DNA from: Mucilaginibacter kameinonensis
GTDB taxonomy: Bacteria; Bacteroidota; Bacteroidia; Sphingobacteriales; Sphingobacteriaceae
Assembly: GCF_003675385.1 (NCBI RefSeq)
Contig: NZ_RCWZ01000002.1
Span: 310,001-374,000, forward strand
DNA length: 64,000 bases
Reading direction: 5' to 3'
Below, piece by piece: positions 36,220-45,765 of the stretch (positions are counted from its first letter, which is position 1; the number at the start of each line of letters is the position of its first letter). The notes beneath the pieces were generated by a model. It made no database searches. It was given only the letters and a program-made list of their open reading frames with translations, and had not been told where the DNA came from. The translations under genes were made by a program, and so were the position numbers.

Positions 36220-36579
36220 TTACAGTGAGTTACTGAAAAGACGGTCGTGAATAATATGGTTGAGTTCCAGCATCACAAAAGTACCTTCTAAAAGCTCTTT
36301 CAGGTTGATGATCTGAGCGAGTGAAAGCACATAACAATGATCGCAGGCGCAGATAAAAATGATCTCCACATCAGGATCGGTAGTAGTGTTAAGCAGTTTT
36401 TCCTCAATGTCGATGGCGTAAACTGCTTTGCGCAATTTCAGGAAATTACGATGATCAAACCTTGCAACTTTACCGGCGAAATCAACATACCAGCAACGCT
36501 CCGCATCGCACTGGTAAACTGCACCTGCTTTGGTGCTGAAAACGTCGGTCCATAAAGTTAGTTCGGTGGTCGCAATCAT
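36220..36579 (-). CDS. Hypothetical protein, Bacteroidota-type
   Basis: 119 aa from the ATG at 36579, which begins a plausible MIATTELTLWTDVFSTKAG; the 36615 start adds 12 unsupported residues. Soluble, with Cys at CDAERCWYVDF and IFICACDHCYVLSL. It resembles small Cys-containing proteins of the DUF6686 kind in layout, but the match is not secure. Co-directional with and upstream of ferritin (133 bp), so an iron or redox link is possible. Confidence 0.6.
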   Translation of the reverse strand: MIATTELTLWTDVFSTKAGAVYQCDAERCWYVDFAGKVARFDHRNFLKLRKAVYAIDIEEKLLNTTTDPDVEIIFICACDHCYVLSLAQIINLKELLEGTFVMLELNHIIHDRLFSNSL

Positions 36580-36779
36580 ATAACGGATACAAATATTGGT
36601 ATTATTTGTAATCAATCCAAATAAAGATAGAAAAAAATTATTAACAGATTTAGGGAGCTTGGGGTTGTAAGAACTTTAGCTGTAGTTAATTGTCATTGGC
36701 CCGCTCAATTGCCGCGGGAGCGCGGGAAAGAAACAAGACCGTTAGATTCAGGAAGCAAGACAGTCGGCATACAAATCAC

Positions 36780-36886
36780 GTCATTGCGAGGAACGAAGCA
36801 ACCGCACGGAAGCATGCCTGCCTTGTAGTGCATGCGATTGCCACGTCGCGCCGAACTCATTTCCATTGCATGCTCCTCGCAATGAC
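36780..36886. repeat. D-family hairpin repeat
   Basis: GTCATTGCGAGGAACGAAGC at the left, CTCCTCGCAATGAC at the right. The right arm is more diverged than in other copies. Confidence 0.85.
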
Positions 36887-36982
36887 ATATTTTTAGTAAA
36901 AACAAAAGCGCGCGGGCCCGACAAAAAAGCGGGCCAGGGAGTATGGCCTGTGAGGGGAAGCATTTTTTTGTCTTGATGTTTG

Positions 36983-37009
36983 GTTACTTTACATCTAAGG
37001 TAAAGTAAC
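36983..37009. repeat. Perfect hairpin GTTACTTTAC
   Basis: GTTACTTTAC and GTAAAGTAAC are separated by 7 bases. The upstream TTTTTTTGTCTTGATG is part of a type of spacer sequence I associate with Bacteroidota genomes, from memory only. Confidence 0.7.
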
Positions 37010-37153
37010 TGGCCCTGCCCGGCCAAGAGGGCGTCGATGTAAGTTATAAAAGCACAAAGTTTGTTAACAGCGTCTTTCGAGTGTTTTAAATCCGCCCATC
37101 ATTACCCAATTAACTTATCTGTAAATTTTTCATACAAGCAATTAATTTTATTA

Positions 37154-37161
37154 TAAATTTG
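37154..37161 (+). promoter_or_regulatory. Promoter -7 element of the alpha-glucan locus
   Basis: TAAATTTG fits TAnnTTTG; a T-run occupies the -33 position (about 37126-37130). It lies 58 bases before the first gene of the locus. Confidence 0.5.
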
Positions 37162-37219
37162 AAACGCGGTTACGGACTTTTTCGCAACCCAACCAATTAT
37201 CCTTTTATCATTTTTTTAT

Positions 37220-39082
37220 ATGAGAAAAACCTTACTATCCACCTTATGCTGCTTGCTGGCTGCTTTGGGTGTAAAGGCACAAACGCCTGCACTTGAGCGC
37301 ATTGAGCCTATGTCATGGTGGGTTGGCATGAGCAATCCAAACCTGCAATTGGTGGTTCATGGCAGCAACATCGCGCAGCGCAGCGTATCTTTAAGCTACC
37401 CTGGTGTTAAGCTTAAAGCAGTGCATAAAGTCGAAAATTCAAATTATTTATTTGTCGATCTGCAAATTTTTTCATCGGCTATTCCGGGAACGTTCCCGAT
37501 AAAATTTAAAAAAGCAGGCGAAAAAGATCTTACATACAGTTATACGCTTAATAAACGCGACAAGTCGGCGGGTAGGGCACAGGGTGTTACTAATAAAGAT
37601 CTGATCTATCTGATTATGCCTGACAGGTTTAGCAATGGCGATGCCGCTAACGACTCCTTCAATAACCTTCGTGAGCAAGGCATCCACCGCGATTCTATGT
37701 TCAGCCGTCATGGTGGCGACTTACAGGGCATCATGAACCACCTTGATTATTTAAAAAATTTAGGTGTTACCGCTATCTGGCTTACTCCCGAAATTGAAAA
37801 TGATGAACCCCACGCCTCATATCATGGCTACGCCGTTACCGATTATTATAAGATAGACCCCCGTTACGGCACCAATGATCTTTATAAAAAGTTTGTTGAA
37901 AAATGCCATAGCATGGGTTTAAAGGTTATTAAGGACCTGGTGCACAACCATGCCGGTACCGAAGGTTACCTGATACAGGATATGCCAATGAAAAGCTGGG
38001 TACATCAATGGCCACAATACACCAAATCAAACTTCCGCGACGCTGCGGTGATGGATCCGCATGCTTCGCCTATGGACCGCAGGCTGATGCAGGATGGCTG
38101 GTTTGATCACCGCATGGCCGATATGAACCAGAACAATGTTTACGTACAAAACTATCTCACCCAAAACCACATCTGGTGGGTTGAGTATGCCGGTATCGAT
38201 GGCTTCAGGCTGGATACCTATCCATATAATGAACCTGTTTATATGGCAAAATGGGCTAAAGATGTAAAGGCCGAATTTCCTAAACTTTCCATATTTGGCG
38301 AAACGTTGGTATGGTCGGCTGCTAACCAGGCATTTTTTACTCAAGGTAATACCGTTAACCGCGGGTTTGATACCCAACTTCCAGGCGTTACCGACGGAGT
38401 TTTAAAAGATGCTATTTATGAAGCCATCAACGGTAAAGATGGTTGGACTGATGGTGTTGGTCGCCTGTATTCGGTTGTAGCGCAGGATTTTTTATACCAG
38501 GATGCTACCCGAAACACCATATTTATGGATAACCATGATATGAGCCGTTTACTATCTATGGTAGGCGAAGATATTCCTAAATACAAATCGGCTATGGCTA
38601 TGCTGCTTACTATGCGTGGCGTACCGCAAATGTATTATGGCGATGAGATCCTGATGAAAAACTATTCCAACCCCGATGGTTTGGTGCGTGAGGACTTTCC
38701 AGGCGGTTGGGCCGGCGATAAGCAGAATAAGTTTACTGCGGAAGGTCGCGACAAAAAGGAAAATGATGCTTTTAACTATGTGAGCAAGCTTGCCAATTAC
38801 CGTAAGGTTACTACAGCCCTGCAAACCGGTAAAATGATGCAGTTTGTCCCCGAAAACGGCATTTATGTTTATTTCAGGTACGATGCTCAAAAAACCGTGA
38901 TGGTTATTTTCAACAGCAGCGAAAAGGATCAAGAAACCACTACCTCAAGATATTTTGAGCGTATTGGCGATGCCAAAAAAGCAAAAAATGTGCTAACGGA
39001 TGAGATGGTTGGTCTGGATAAGGTAACAATACCGGCCAAGACAACTTTAGTATTAGAATTAATACCCGGCGTTACTCATTAA
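37220..39082 (+). CDS. Secreted GH13 alpha-amylase/neopullulanase-type enzyme
   Basis: 620 aa with a signal peptide (VKA-QTP) and an N-terminal Ig-like domain before the (beta/alpha)8 barrel, as in neopullulanase/cyclomaltodextrinase enzymes such as B. thetaiotaomicron SusA. Catalytic residues: nucleophile Asp332 (DGFRLDTYPYNE), acid/base Glu361 (IFGETLVW), stabiliser Asp440 (FMDNHDMSR). It should cut alpha-1,4 links in maltodextrins, pullulan or cyclodextrins in the periplasm. First gene of the glucan locus. Its last seven codons and stop are copied once more immediately after the gene. Confidence 0.9.
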   Translation: MRKTLLSTLCCLLAALGVKAQTPALERIEPMSWWVGMSNPNLQLVVHGSNIAQRSVSLSYPGVKLKAVHKVENSNYLFVDLQIFSSAIPGTFPIKFKKAGEKDLTYSYTLNKRDKSAGRAQGVTNKDLIYLIMPDRFSNGDAANDSFNNLREQGIHRDSMFSRHGGDLQGIMNHLDYLKNLGVTAIWLTPEIENDEPHASYHGYAVTDYYKIDPRYGTNDLYKKFVEKCHSMGLKVIKDLVHNHAGTEGYLIQDMPMKSWVHQWPQYTKSNFRDAAVMDPHASPMDRRLMQDGWFDHRMADMNQNNVYVQNYLTQNHIWWVEYAGIDGFRLDTYPYNEPVYMAKWAKDVKAEFPKLSIFGETLVWSAANQAFFTQGNTVNRGFDTQLPGVTDGVLKDAIYEAINGKDGWTDGVGRLYSVVAQDFLYQDATRNTIFMDNHDMSRLLSMVGEDIPKYKSAMAMLLTMRGVPQMYYGDEILMKNYSNPDGLVREDFPGGWAGDKQNKFTAEGRDKKENDAFNYVSKLANYRKVTTALQTGKMMQFVPENGIYVYFRYDAQKTVMVIFNSSEKDQETTTSRYFERIGDAKKAKNVLTDEMVGLDKVTIPAKTTLVLELIPGVTH

Positions 39083-39109
39083 AATTAATACCCGGCGTTA
39101 CTCATTAAA
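39058..39109 (+). repeat. Perfect 26-bp tandem duplication across the stop codon
   Basis: Two exact copies (39058-39083 and 39084-39109) starting ATTAATACCCGGCGTTACTC. The first contains the gene's last codons and TAA, the second is untranslated. Confidence 0.95.
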
Positions 39110-39153
39110 ATAATATCTTTAGGGGACTAATTCCCTGTGTTTTACCCAAAAAA

Positions 39154-39804
39154 ATGAATACTATAAAAGCCTGTATTTTCGACCTTGACGGTGTAATTGT
39201 TGATACTGCCGTTTACCACTATAAAGCCTGGAAAAGATTGGCTAACTCGCTTGGTTTTGATTTTACCGAACATCAGAACGAGCAGCTGAAAGGCGTAAGC
39301 CGTGTACGTTCGCTGCAACTGATATTAGGTTGGGGTGGCGTTACCAAAACCGAAGCCGAGCAGGAGCAACTGGCTACTCAAAAAAACACCTGGTACATGG
39401 AAATGGTAAACCAGATGAAACCTGAGGAGATTTTGCCTGGTGCTAAAGAGTTTTTGAAAAGCTGCCGTGCGGTAGGGCTTAAAACAGCACTTGGTTCTGC
39501 CAGTAAAAATTCCATGACCATATTGGAAAAAATTGGCATCACCGATATGTTTGACGCTGTAATTGATGGTAACAAGGTAAGTAAAGCCAAGCCCGACCCG
39601 GAAGTATTTTTAGCCGGCGCGCAAGCCCTGGGCGTATTACCCGAAGAGTGTGTTGTTTTTGAAGATGCCATAGCAGGTGTTGAAGCCGCCATTGCCGGTG
39701 ATATGAAAGTAGTAGGCATCGGCTCACCGGATGTGCTTAAAGGCGCAAACCTGGTTATTAAAGGTTTGGATGAAATGACGCTTGATAAATTGTATAAACT
39801 GTAA
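39154..39804 (+). CDS. pgmB: Beta-phosphoglucomutase
   Basis: 216 aa HAD-fold phosphomutase. Nucleophile Asp10 and acid/base Asp12 are in IFDLDGVIVDT. LKGVSRVRSLQ is the cap-domain substrate loop, GSASKNSM the second HAD motif, and KAKPDPEVF plus FEDAIAGVEAA the Lys and acidic Mg motifs. It interconverts beta-glucose-1-phosphate and glucose-6-phosphate, which fits the GH65 phosphorylase encoded downstream. A D hairpin separates the two. Confidence 0.93.
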   Translation: MNTIKACIFDLDGVIVDTAVYHYKAWKRLANSLGFDFTEHQNEQLKGVSRVRSLQLILGWGGVTKTEAEQEQLATQKNTWYMEMVNQMKPEEILPGAKEFLKSCRAVGLKTALGSASKNSMTILEKIGITDMFDAVIDGNKVSKAKPDPEVFLAGAQALGVLPEECVVFEDAIAGVEAAIAGDMKVVGIGSPDVLKGANLVIKGLDEMTLDKLYKL

Positions 39805-39814
39805 TAAAAAGGAA

Positions 39815-39905
39815 TGTCATTGCGAGGAGGAACGACGAAGCAATCGCATGCTATACAGGGCCGCTCTGTATAGTATGCGATTGCCACGCTTCGCTCGCAA
39901 TGACA
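39815..39905. repeat. D-family hairpin repeat within the glucan locus
   Basis: Copy with the GAGGAACGACGAAG left arm, between pgmB and the GH65 gene. Confidence 0.88.
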
Positions 39906-39933
39906 TGTTGGGCATTATAAATAAAGTGACTAA

Positions 39934-42243
39934 ATGAAAAACTACATAAAAGCTGATGAGTGGAAGATAATTGAAGAAGGCTTCGATGCTCATTACAATA
40001 AAATTTCTGAAAGCATATTCAGTTTGGGTAATGGCCGTATGGGGCAGCGTGCCAATTTTGAAGAAGCTTACAGCGGCGATACCCTGCAGGGTAACTATGT
40101 GGCCGGGGTTTATTACCCGGATAAAACCCGTGTAGGCTGGTGGAAGAATGGCTATCCCGAATATTTTGCCAAAGTATTGAATGCCGCCAACTGGATAGGT
40201 ATTGATGTTGTGATTGATGGCGAGCAACTTGACCTTGCCAAATGTGAAGTGTTCAGTTTTCGCAGGGAGCTGAACATGAAAGAGGGGTACCTTAAACGTG
40301 ACTTTCGTGCTAAAACAGCTTCGGGTAAAGAAGTTAAGGTAGAAGCCATCCGCTTTTGCAGCATGGCCGATGATGAAACGGGTGCCATCAAATACACCCT
40401 TACCCCTTTAAACTTCAGCGGCGCTATCACCCTAACCCCATCAATTGATGGCGATGTAGTGAACAAAGACTCTAACTACGATGAAAAATTTTGGGATGAG
40501 GTAAGCAAAGCCACACAAGCTGATGGCGGTTACATTGTAATGCGCACCAAAAAAACAGGTTTTGAGGTGGCTACAGGCATGAAGTTTAGCATCCTCCAAA
40601 ATGGTGCCGCTATTGAACCTGCTGCCGAGGCTATCGAAAAGGAAAAATATGTAGCTGTTAAGCTTAACTTAGAGGCAAAACAAGACGAAAGCATTACGGT
40701 AATTAAATATGCCGCTAACCTATCATCACAAAACTATAAACCCGAAGAACTGGTAGGCGAGTTAAACGCTACCTTAACCCGTATCAGCGCTAAAGGTTTT
40801 GATACCATGCTGGCCGAGCAAGCCGCTGCCTGGGCCGAAAAGTGGAAACATAATGATATCATTATCGAAGGTGATACCTCGGCTCAGCAGGCTATTCGTT
40901 TCAATATCTATCAGCTTAACCAAACCTATACCGGCGAGGATGATCGCTTGAACATAGGCCCTAAAGGTTTTACAGGCGAAAAATACGGAGGCTCTACCTA
41001 TTGGGATACCGAGGCTTATTGCGTTCCTTTCTATCTTTCAACAGCACCACAAAAGGTTACCCGTAATTTGTTGCTTTATCGCTATAAACAATTGGGTAAG
41101 GCTATTGAAAACGCTCAATTGCTGGGCTTTAAAGATGGAGCGGCTTTATATCCAATGGTTACCATGGATGGTACTGAATGCCATAACGAGTGGGAGATCA
41201 CCTTTGAGGAAATTCACCGTAATGGGGCTATCGCTTTTGCCATTTATAACTACGTACGTTATACCGGCGATGAAGCTTACCTGGGCGATTACGGTTTTGA
41301 TGTATTGCTGGGCATAGCCAGGTTTTGGTCACAAAGGGTTACCTGGTCGGATGATAAGCAGCAGTATGTAATGCTGGGCGTGACCGGGCCAAACGAGTAT
41401 GAAAACAACGTAAACAATAACTGGTATACCAGCACCATAGCTACCTGGTGTATGCAATATACCATTGATGTTGCTGATAAGATAAAAGCTACTGAGCCGG
41501 AGAAATATGCCGCCCTGGTGAACAAGCTGAACCTGAATGAAGCAACAGAGTTTGGTCGTTTCAGCGATATCGTTAAAAAGATGTATTACCCGTACGACGA
41601 GAAACGCCAGGTGTTTTTACAGCAGGATGGCTACCTTGATAAAGAGCAGATCCTGGTAAAAGACCTGCCTGCATCAGAGCGCCCTATCAACCAAAAATGG
41701 AGCTGGGACAGGATTCTGCGTTCATGCTATATTAAACAGGCTGATGTATTGCAGGGGATCTACTTTTTTGAAGATCAGTATGATATAGATACTATTCGCC
41801 GTAATTTTGATTTCTACGAACCCCGTACCGTGCATGAGTCATCATTATCGCCATGTGTGCACGCTATTTTGGCTGCCAAGCTTGGCGACGAAGCACGTGC
41901 TTACGAGTTTTATCTGCGTACAGCCCGCTTAGACCTTGACGATTATAACAACGATACTGAGGATGGTTGTCACATCACTTCAATGGCAGGTACCTGGATG
42001 GCTGTTGTTGAAGGCTTTGGCGGTATGCGTGTTAGTGATGGCAAACTTTCGTTCCAGCCGTTCATACCAGAAAAATGGTCGTCATTCTCGTTCCATATCG
42101 GTTTCCGTGGCGCGTTGCTTAACATTAAGGTGAGCAAGGACGGTGTGCAGATTAAAAATGCATCCGACGTAGAAATCACCGTGTTAGTTTATGGTAAAGA
42201 ACAGTTGGTGAAAGCCAATGATGAATTACTGGTTGAGGCGTAA
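39934..42243 (+). CDS. GH65 maltose phosphorylase-type enzyme
   Basis: 769 aa. The GH65 general acid is Glu488 in VTGPNEYENN, and KQADVLQGIYF is the phosphate-side motif. An N-terminal beta-sandwich (to about residue 270) precedes the (alpha/alpha)6 barrel. It splits an alpha-glucosyl disaccharide with phosphate into beta-glucose-1-phosphate plus glucose; maltose is likeliest given the locus, with trehalose or kojibiose as alternatives. The stop codon overlaps the next start by one base (TAATG), so translation is coupled to the GH13 gene. Confidence 0.9.
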   Translation: MKNYIKADEWKIIEEGFDAHYNKISESIFSLGNGRMGQRANFEEAYSGDTLQGNYVAGVYYPDKTRVGWWKNGYPEYFAKVLNAANWIGIDVVIDGEQLDLAKCEVFSFRRELNMKEGYLKRDFRAKTASGKEVKVEAIRFCSMADDETGAIKYTLTPLNFSGAITLTPSIDGDVVNKDSNYDEKFWDEVSKATQADGGYIVMRTKKTGFEVATGMKFSILQNGAAIEPAAEAIEKEKYVAVKLNLEAKQDESITVIKYAANLSSQNYKPEELVGELNATLTRISAKGFDTMLAEQAAAWAEKWKHNDIIIEGDTSAQQAIRFNIYQLNQTYTGEDDRLNIGPKGFTGEKYGGSTYWDTEAYCVPFYLSTAPQKVTRNLLLYRYKQLGKAIENAQLLGFKDGAALYPMVTMDGTECHNEWEITFEEIHRNGAIAFAIYNYVRYTGDEAYLGDYGFDVLLGIARFWSQRVTWSDDKQQYVMLGVTGPNEYENNVNNNWYTSTIATWCMQYTIDVADKIKATEPEKYAALVNKLNLNEATEFGRFSDIVKKMYYPYDEKRQVFLQQDGYLDKEQILVKDLPASERPINQKWSWDRILRSCYIKQADVLQGIYFFEDQYDIDTIRRNFDFYEPRTVHESSLSPCVHAILAAKLGDEARAYEFYLRTARLDLDDYNNDTEDGCHITSMAGTWMAVVEGFGGMRVSDGKLSFQPFIPEKWSSFSFHIGFRGALLNIKVSKDGVQIKNASDVEITVLVYGKEQLVKANDELLVEA

Positions 42244-44057
42244 TGAAAAGCAATAAACTATTTACTTGTTTTATTGCTGCAACAATGTTGCCCGTTATTA
42301 CGTTGGCACAGGTAAAAACACATCATACTAAAAAACACATGGAACAAACTACCAATCACAAGCTCATTATATACCAGTTACTACCACGGTTATTCGGCAA
42401 TACCAAAACGCTTAATAAAACCAATGGCTCGGTTGAAGAAAATGGCGTTGGTAAACTGAACGACATCAACGATAAAGCCCTGCAGGAAATTAAAAAGATG
42501 GGCTTTACCTACGTTTGGTATACCGGTGTTATTGAGCATGCTACCATGACCGATTATTCGCAGTTTGGCATTAAAGCCGACGATCCGGATATTGTGAAGG
42601 GTAGGGCAGGTTCACCGTATGCTATTAAGGATTATTATGATATCGACCCCGATTTGGCGGTAGATGTACATAACAGGATAGGTGAGTATGAAGCGCTCAT
42701 TAAACGTACCCACAACAATGGTTTAAAAGTACTGATGGATTTGGTGCCCAACCATGTGGCCCGTACCTATGCTTCGGATGTTAAACCTGCCGGTGTACGT
42801 GATTTTGGTGAGGATGATGATAAAGGCAAGGGTTTTAGCCCCAAGAACGACTTTTATTATATGCCCGGTCAGCCCTTTGTAGTACCATCGGGCTATAATC
42901 CCGGAGGGGATGAATTCAAAAGCCCATTGAAGGATGGAAAGTTTGACGAGAACCCTGCTAAGGCAACCGGTAACGATGTTTTCAGCGCGGCGCCGTCAAT
43001 TAATGATTGGTTCGAGACCATGAAGCTAAACTACGGGGTTGATTATATGGATCACCGTCGTGGTCATTTCGATCCCATTCCACCGCTTTGGAACAAGGTT
43101 TATGACATCCTGCATTACTGGAGCGAAAAGGGTGTTGATGGTTTCCGTTGCGATATGGTGGAGATGGTGCCCATTGAATTTTGGGGATGGGTGATCCCTA
43201 AGCTTAAGGCAGAGCATCCCGGTTTAGTATTTATCGGCGAAGCTTACGACAAAGGCAAATACAACGATTATATTTTTAAAGGCAAATTTGATTACCTGTA
43301 CGATAAAGTAGGCCTGTACGATGCCATTAAACGCCTTACCCGCGATGAGCACAACTCATCAACCTGGGAAATTAACGCGGTTTGGAACCACGATAGCAAA
43401 GGTATTGACGAGCATATGCTCCGCTTTATGGAAAACCACGATGAGCAGCGCATTGCCTGTAATGATTTTGCAGGTAACCCATGGTTGGCTATTCCTGGTA
43501 TGATTGTTACCGCCACGCTGAACACCGGCCCGGTAATGGTGTATTTTGGTCAGGAAGTAGGGGAGCCTGCCGTCGGTAATGAGGGTTTTAGCGGTAATGA
43601 CGGTCGTACGTCAATATTTGATTACTGGGGTGTGCCTCAGCATCAAAAATGGGTAAATAACCATGAGTATGATGGCGCGCAGTTATCTGCCGATCAGCAA
43701 AAGCTTCGTGGCTTTTATCATAACCTGCTTACGGCAGTGCATAACAGCGAGGCTATTAAATCAGGAGCGTTTTATGAGCTGATGATGGCTAATGAGCGGC
43801 AGCCGGGGTTTGATACCCGTTTGTATATCTACGCGCGTTATACCAATAACCAGCGTATATTAGTGATAACCAATTTTAACCGGAGCGATCGTAAACTAAC
43901 CGTAAAGCTTCCGGATGACCTGTTAACAAAATTAAACCAAAGCGGCCATAAACAATTCACCGACTTGCTAAGTGGTGCTAAATTCAATACCGATGATATA
44001 CGCAACGGTGTTGAAGTAAGCCTGCCTGCCATGAGCGGATTATTGCTGGAGTTTTAG
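42243..44057 (+). CDS. Secreted GH13 alpha-amylase family enzyme
   Basis: 604 aa with a signal peptide (TLA-QVK). Catalytic residues: Asp304 (DGFRCDMVEM), Glu333 (FIGEAYDK), Asp400 (ENHDEQR). The barrel carries a long loop after LVPNHVAR (residues 175-260) with GFSPKNDFYYMPGQPFVVPS, not seen in the upstream GH13. This layout suggests an oligosaccharide-acting alpha-amylase. Translationally coupled to the GH65 gene. Followed by a D hairpin and a module A segment. Confidence 0.88.
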   Translation: MKSNKLFTCFIAATMLPVITLAQVKTHHTKKHMEQTTNHKLIIYQLLPRLFGNTKTLNKTNGSVEENGVGKLNDINDKALQEIKKMGFTYVWYTGVIEHATMTDYSQFGIKADDPDIVKGRAGSPYAIKDYYDIDPDLAVDVHNRIGEYEALIKRTHNNGLKVLMDLVPNHVARTYASDVKPAGVRDFGEDDDKGKGFSPKNDFYYMPGQPFVVPSGYNPGGDEFKSPLKDGKFDENPAKATGNDVFSAAPSINDWFETMKLNYGVDYMDHRRGHFDPIPPLWNKVYDILHYWSEKGVDGFRCDMVEMVPIEFWGWVIPKLKAEHPGLVFIGEAYDKGKYNDYIFKGKFDYLYDKVGLYDAIKRLTRDEHNSSTWEINAVWNHDSKGIDEHMLRFMENHDEQRIACNDFAGNPWLAIPGMIVTATLNTGPVMVYFGQEVGEPAVGNEGFSGNDGRTSIFDYWGVPQHQKWVNNHEYDGAQLSADQQKLRGFYHNLLTAVHNSEAIKSGAFYELMMANERQPGFDTRLYIYARYTNNQRILVITNFNRSDRKLTVKLPDDLLTKLNQSGHKQFTDLLSGAKFNTDDIRNGVEVSLPAMSGLLLEF

Positions 44058-44070
44058 CCACTCCCTTTAC

Positions 44071-44169
44071 GTCATTGCGAGGAGGAACGACGAAGCAATC
44101 GCGAACTGTACAGAGGAGCTTGCATAGCCGCCCTGTACAGTTTGGGATTGCTTCGTTCCTCGCAATGAC
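44071..44169. repeat. D-family hairpin repeat
   Basis: GTCATTGCGAGGAGGAACGA at left, TTCGTTCCTCGCAATGAC at right; directly after the GH13 stop. Confidence 0.88.
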
Positions 44170-44194
44170 GCGGGAAAAGAGGGCGTTAAGGGTT

Positions 44195-44250
44195 GTCGTC
44201 CGTCCGTAACACTGTGTTACTGTACTTTTAGACAAGTGTGGACATACCAG
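44195..44250. repeat. Module A repeat without B and C
   Basis: GTCGTCCGTCCGTAACACTG then TGTTACTGTACTTTTAGACA and GGACAT. Other copies are at 48386, 53486, 56781, 59022 and 60266. Here it is followed by a run of AACCAATG-like words that extends into the next start codon. Confidence 0.8.
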
Positions 44251-44281
44251 TAAACCAATGAACCAGTGAACTATTGAACCA

Positions 44282-45667
44282 ATGAACCAAAACAAACCAA
44301 CCATTGCTCAAAAGCCACGATTAAGCTTTTGGCAGATCTTTAACATGAGCTTCGGCTTTTTGGGCATCCAGTTTGGCTTTGCCCTGCAAACAGGTAATGC
44401 CAGCAGGATCCTGCAAACTTTCGGGGCCGATGTTGAGCATCTGTCGTGGTTTTGGTTGGCTGCTCCTATAACAGGTATGATAGTGCAGCCCATTATTGGT
44501 CATTACAGCGACAGGACCTGGAACCGCCTTGGCAGGCGCAGGCCTTACTTTTTAACCGGGGCTATTTTATCGGGTTTAGCTTTGTTCTTTATGCCAAACT
44601 CATCTATGCTGGCTGCGCTCATTCCACCTATAGTGGTAGGGGCGGGCATGCTCATGATCATGGATGCATCGTTCAACGTAGCTATGGAACCCTTCAGGGC
44701 TTTGGTGGCCGATAACCTGCCCGATAGTCAGCATACCACAGGTTTCTCCATGCAAACCTGTTTGATAGGTGTGGGCGCGGTCATTGGTTCATGGTTGCCT
44801 TACGTTTTTGCCGAATGGTTTGGCATCGGGAAAACTGCCGAACAGGGCATCGTACCCAATAACGTGTTGTATTCTTTTTATATAGGTGCAGCGGTGCTGA
44901 TAGGCGCTATTTTATGGACGGTCATTCGCACTAAAGAATACCCGCCCGAGGTTTATGCAACCTTTCATGAAAAGGACGAATCCGATTCGGGACATAAAGG
45001 TGGTTTATCCGAAATTTTCAGCGATCTGGCCAATATGCCTAAAACCATGAAACAATTAGGACTGGTGCAGTTTTTCTCCTGGTTCGCGCTTTTCTCTATG
45101 TGGGTATTTACCACCCCTGCCGTTGCCGATCATGTATACCATATTCCGGCGGGCGATACCACATCGGTAGCCTATAATGATGCTGCCAACTGGGTAAACG
45201 TACTATTTGGTGTGTATAACGCGGTATCGGCAGTTTACGCGCTGCTGTTGCCCCGTATCGTAAAAAAACTAAGCCGCAAGCGTGCGCATGCTTTTTCTTT
45301 AGTTATGGGAGGGGTAGGGCTTATCTCTGTATTTTTTATAACCGATCCTAAACTGCTTGTGCTTTCAATGGTGGGGATAGGCCTGGCCTGGGGAAGTATT
45401 TTGGCTATGCCTTATGCCATTTTATCAAGCTCGATACCGGCTTCCAAAATAGGTGTGTATATGGGGATATTTAACTTCTTCATCACTTTTCCACAAATTG
45501 TGAACGGTATTATCGGCGGGCCGATAGTGAAATATGCTTATAGCGGGCATGCTGTTTACGCCTTGGTAATGGCGGGGGTATTTATGTTTTTGGCGGCTAT
45601 AGCTGTGCTGTTTGTTAAGGATGGCCGTAAAATTCAGATTATTGAACCTGCTGTGAATAAAAGTTAA
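44282..45667 (+). CDS. MFS sugar permease (GPH/SLC45-like)
   Basis: 461 aa, about twelve hydrophobic segments. The N-terminal FGFLGIQFGFALQTGNASRI followed by GHYSDRTWNRLGRRRPYFL (the MFS loop 2-3 motif) is typical of the glycoside/sucrose-like transporters of this superfamily. In Bacteroidota glucan loci these import maltose or maltodextrin with protons. The ATG lies within repetitive AACCAATGAACC sequence, so the exact start is less certain; no better in-frame ATG precedes it. Confidence 0.85.
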   Translation: MNQNKPTIAQKPRLSFWQIFNMSFGFLGIQFGFALQTGNASRILQTFGADVEHLSWFWLAAPITGMIVQPIIGHYSDRTWNRLGRRRPYFLTGAILSGLALFFMPNSSMLAALIPPIVVGAGMLMIMDASFNVAMEPFRALVADNLPDSQHTTGFSMQTCLIGVGAVIGSWLPYVFAEWFGIGKTAEQGIVPNNVLYSFYIGAAVLIGAILWTVIRTKEYPPEVYATFHEKDESDSGHKGGLSEIFSDLANMPKTMKQLGLVQFFSWFALFSMWVFTTPAVADHVYHIPAGDTTSVAYNDAANWVNVLFGVYNAVSAVYALLLPRIVKKLSRKRAHAFSLVMGGVGLISVFFITDPKLLVLSMVGIGLAWGSILAMPYAILSSSIPASKIGVYMGIFNFFITFPQIVNGIIGGPIVKYAYSGHAVYALVMAGVFMFLAAIAVLFVKDGRKIQIIEPAVNKS

Positions 45668-45713
45668 GTAATTGGCACGGTTAATGATTTTTGGTTAACC
45701 AATTGTTTGTATC

Positions 45714-45744
45714 TTGCGTACTAAGTACACTATATACATATTTG
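45714..45744 (+). promoter_or_regulatory. Promoter of the GH31 gene
   Basis: TTG (45714-45716), a 20-base spacer and CATATTTG (45737-45744; one mismatch to TAnnTTTG) fit the Bacteroidota -33/-7 consensus. Confidence 0.55.
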
Positions 45745-45765
45745 CGGAACCACTAATACATTTAA

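Larger units (their letters stand above)
36580..37219. other. 640-bp gap: D repeat, second hairpin and promoter
   Basis: Holds the D hairpin at 36780-36886, a GC-rich segment with GCGGGCCC/GGGCC words near 36908-36940, the perfect GTTACTTTAC hairpin at 36983-37009, and the promoter element at 37154. No gene seen. Confidence 0.6.
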
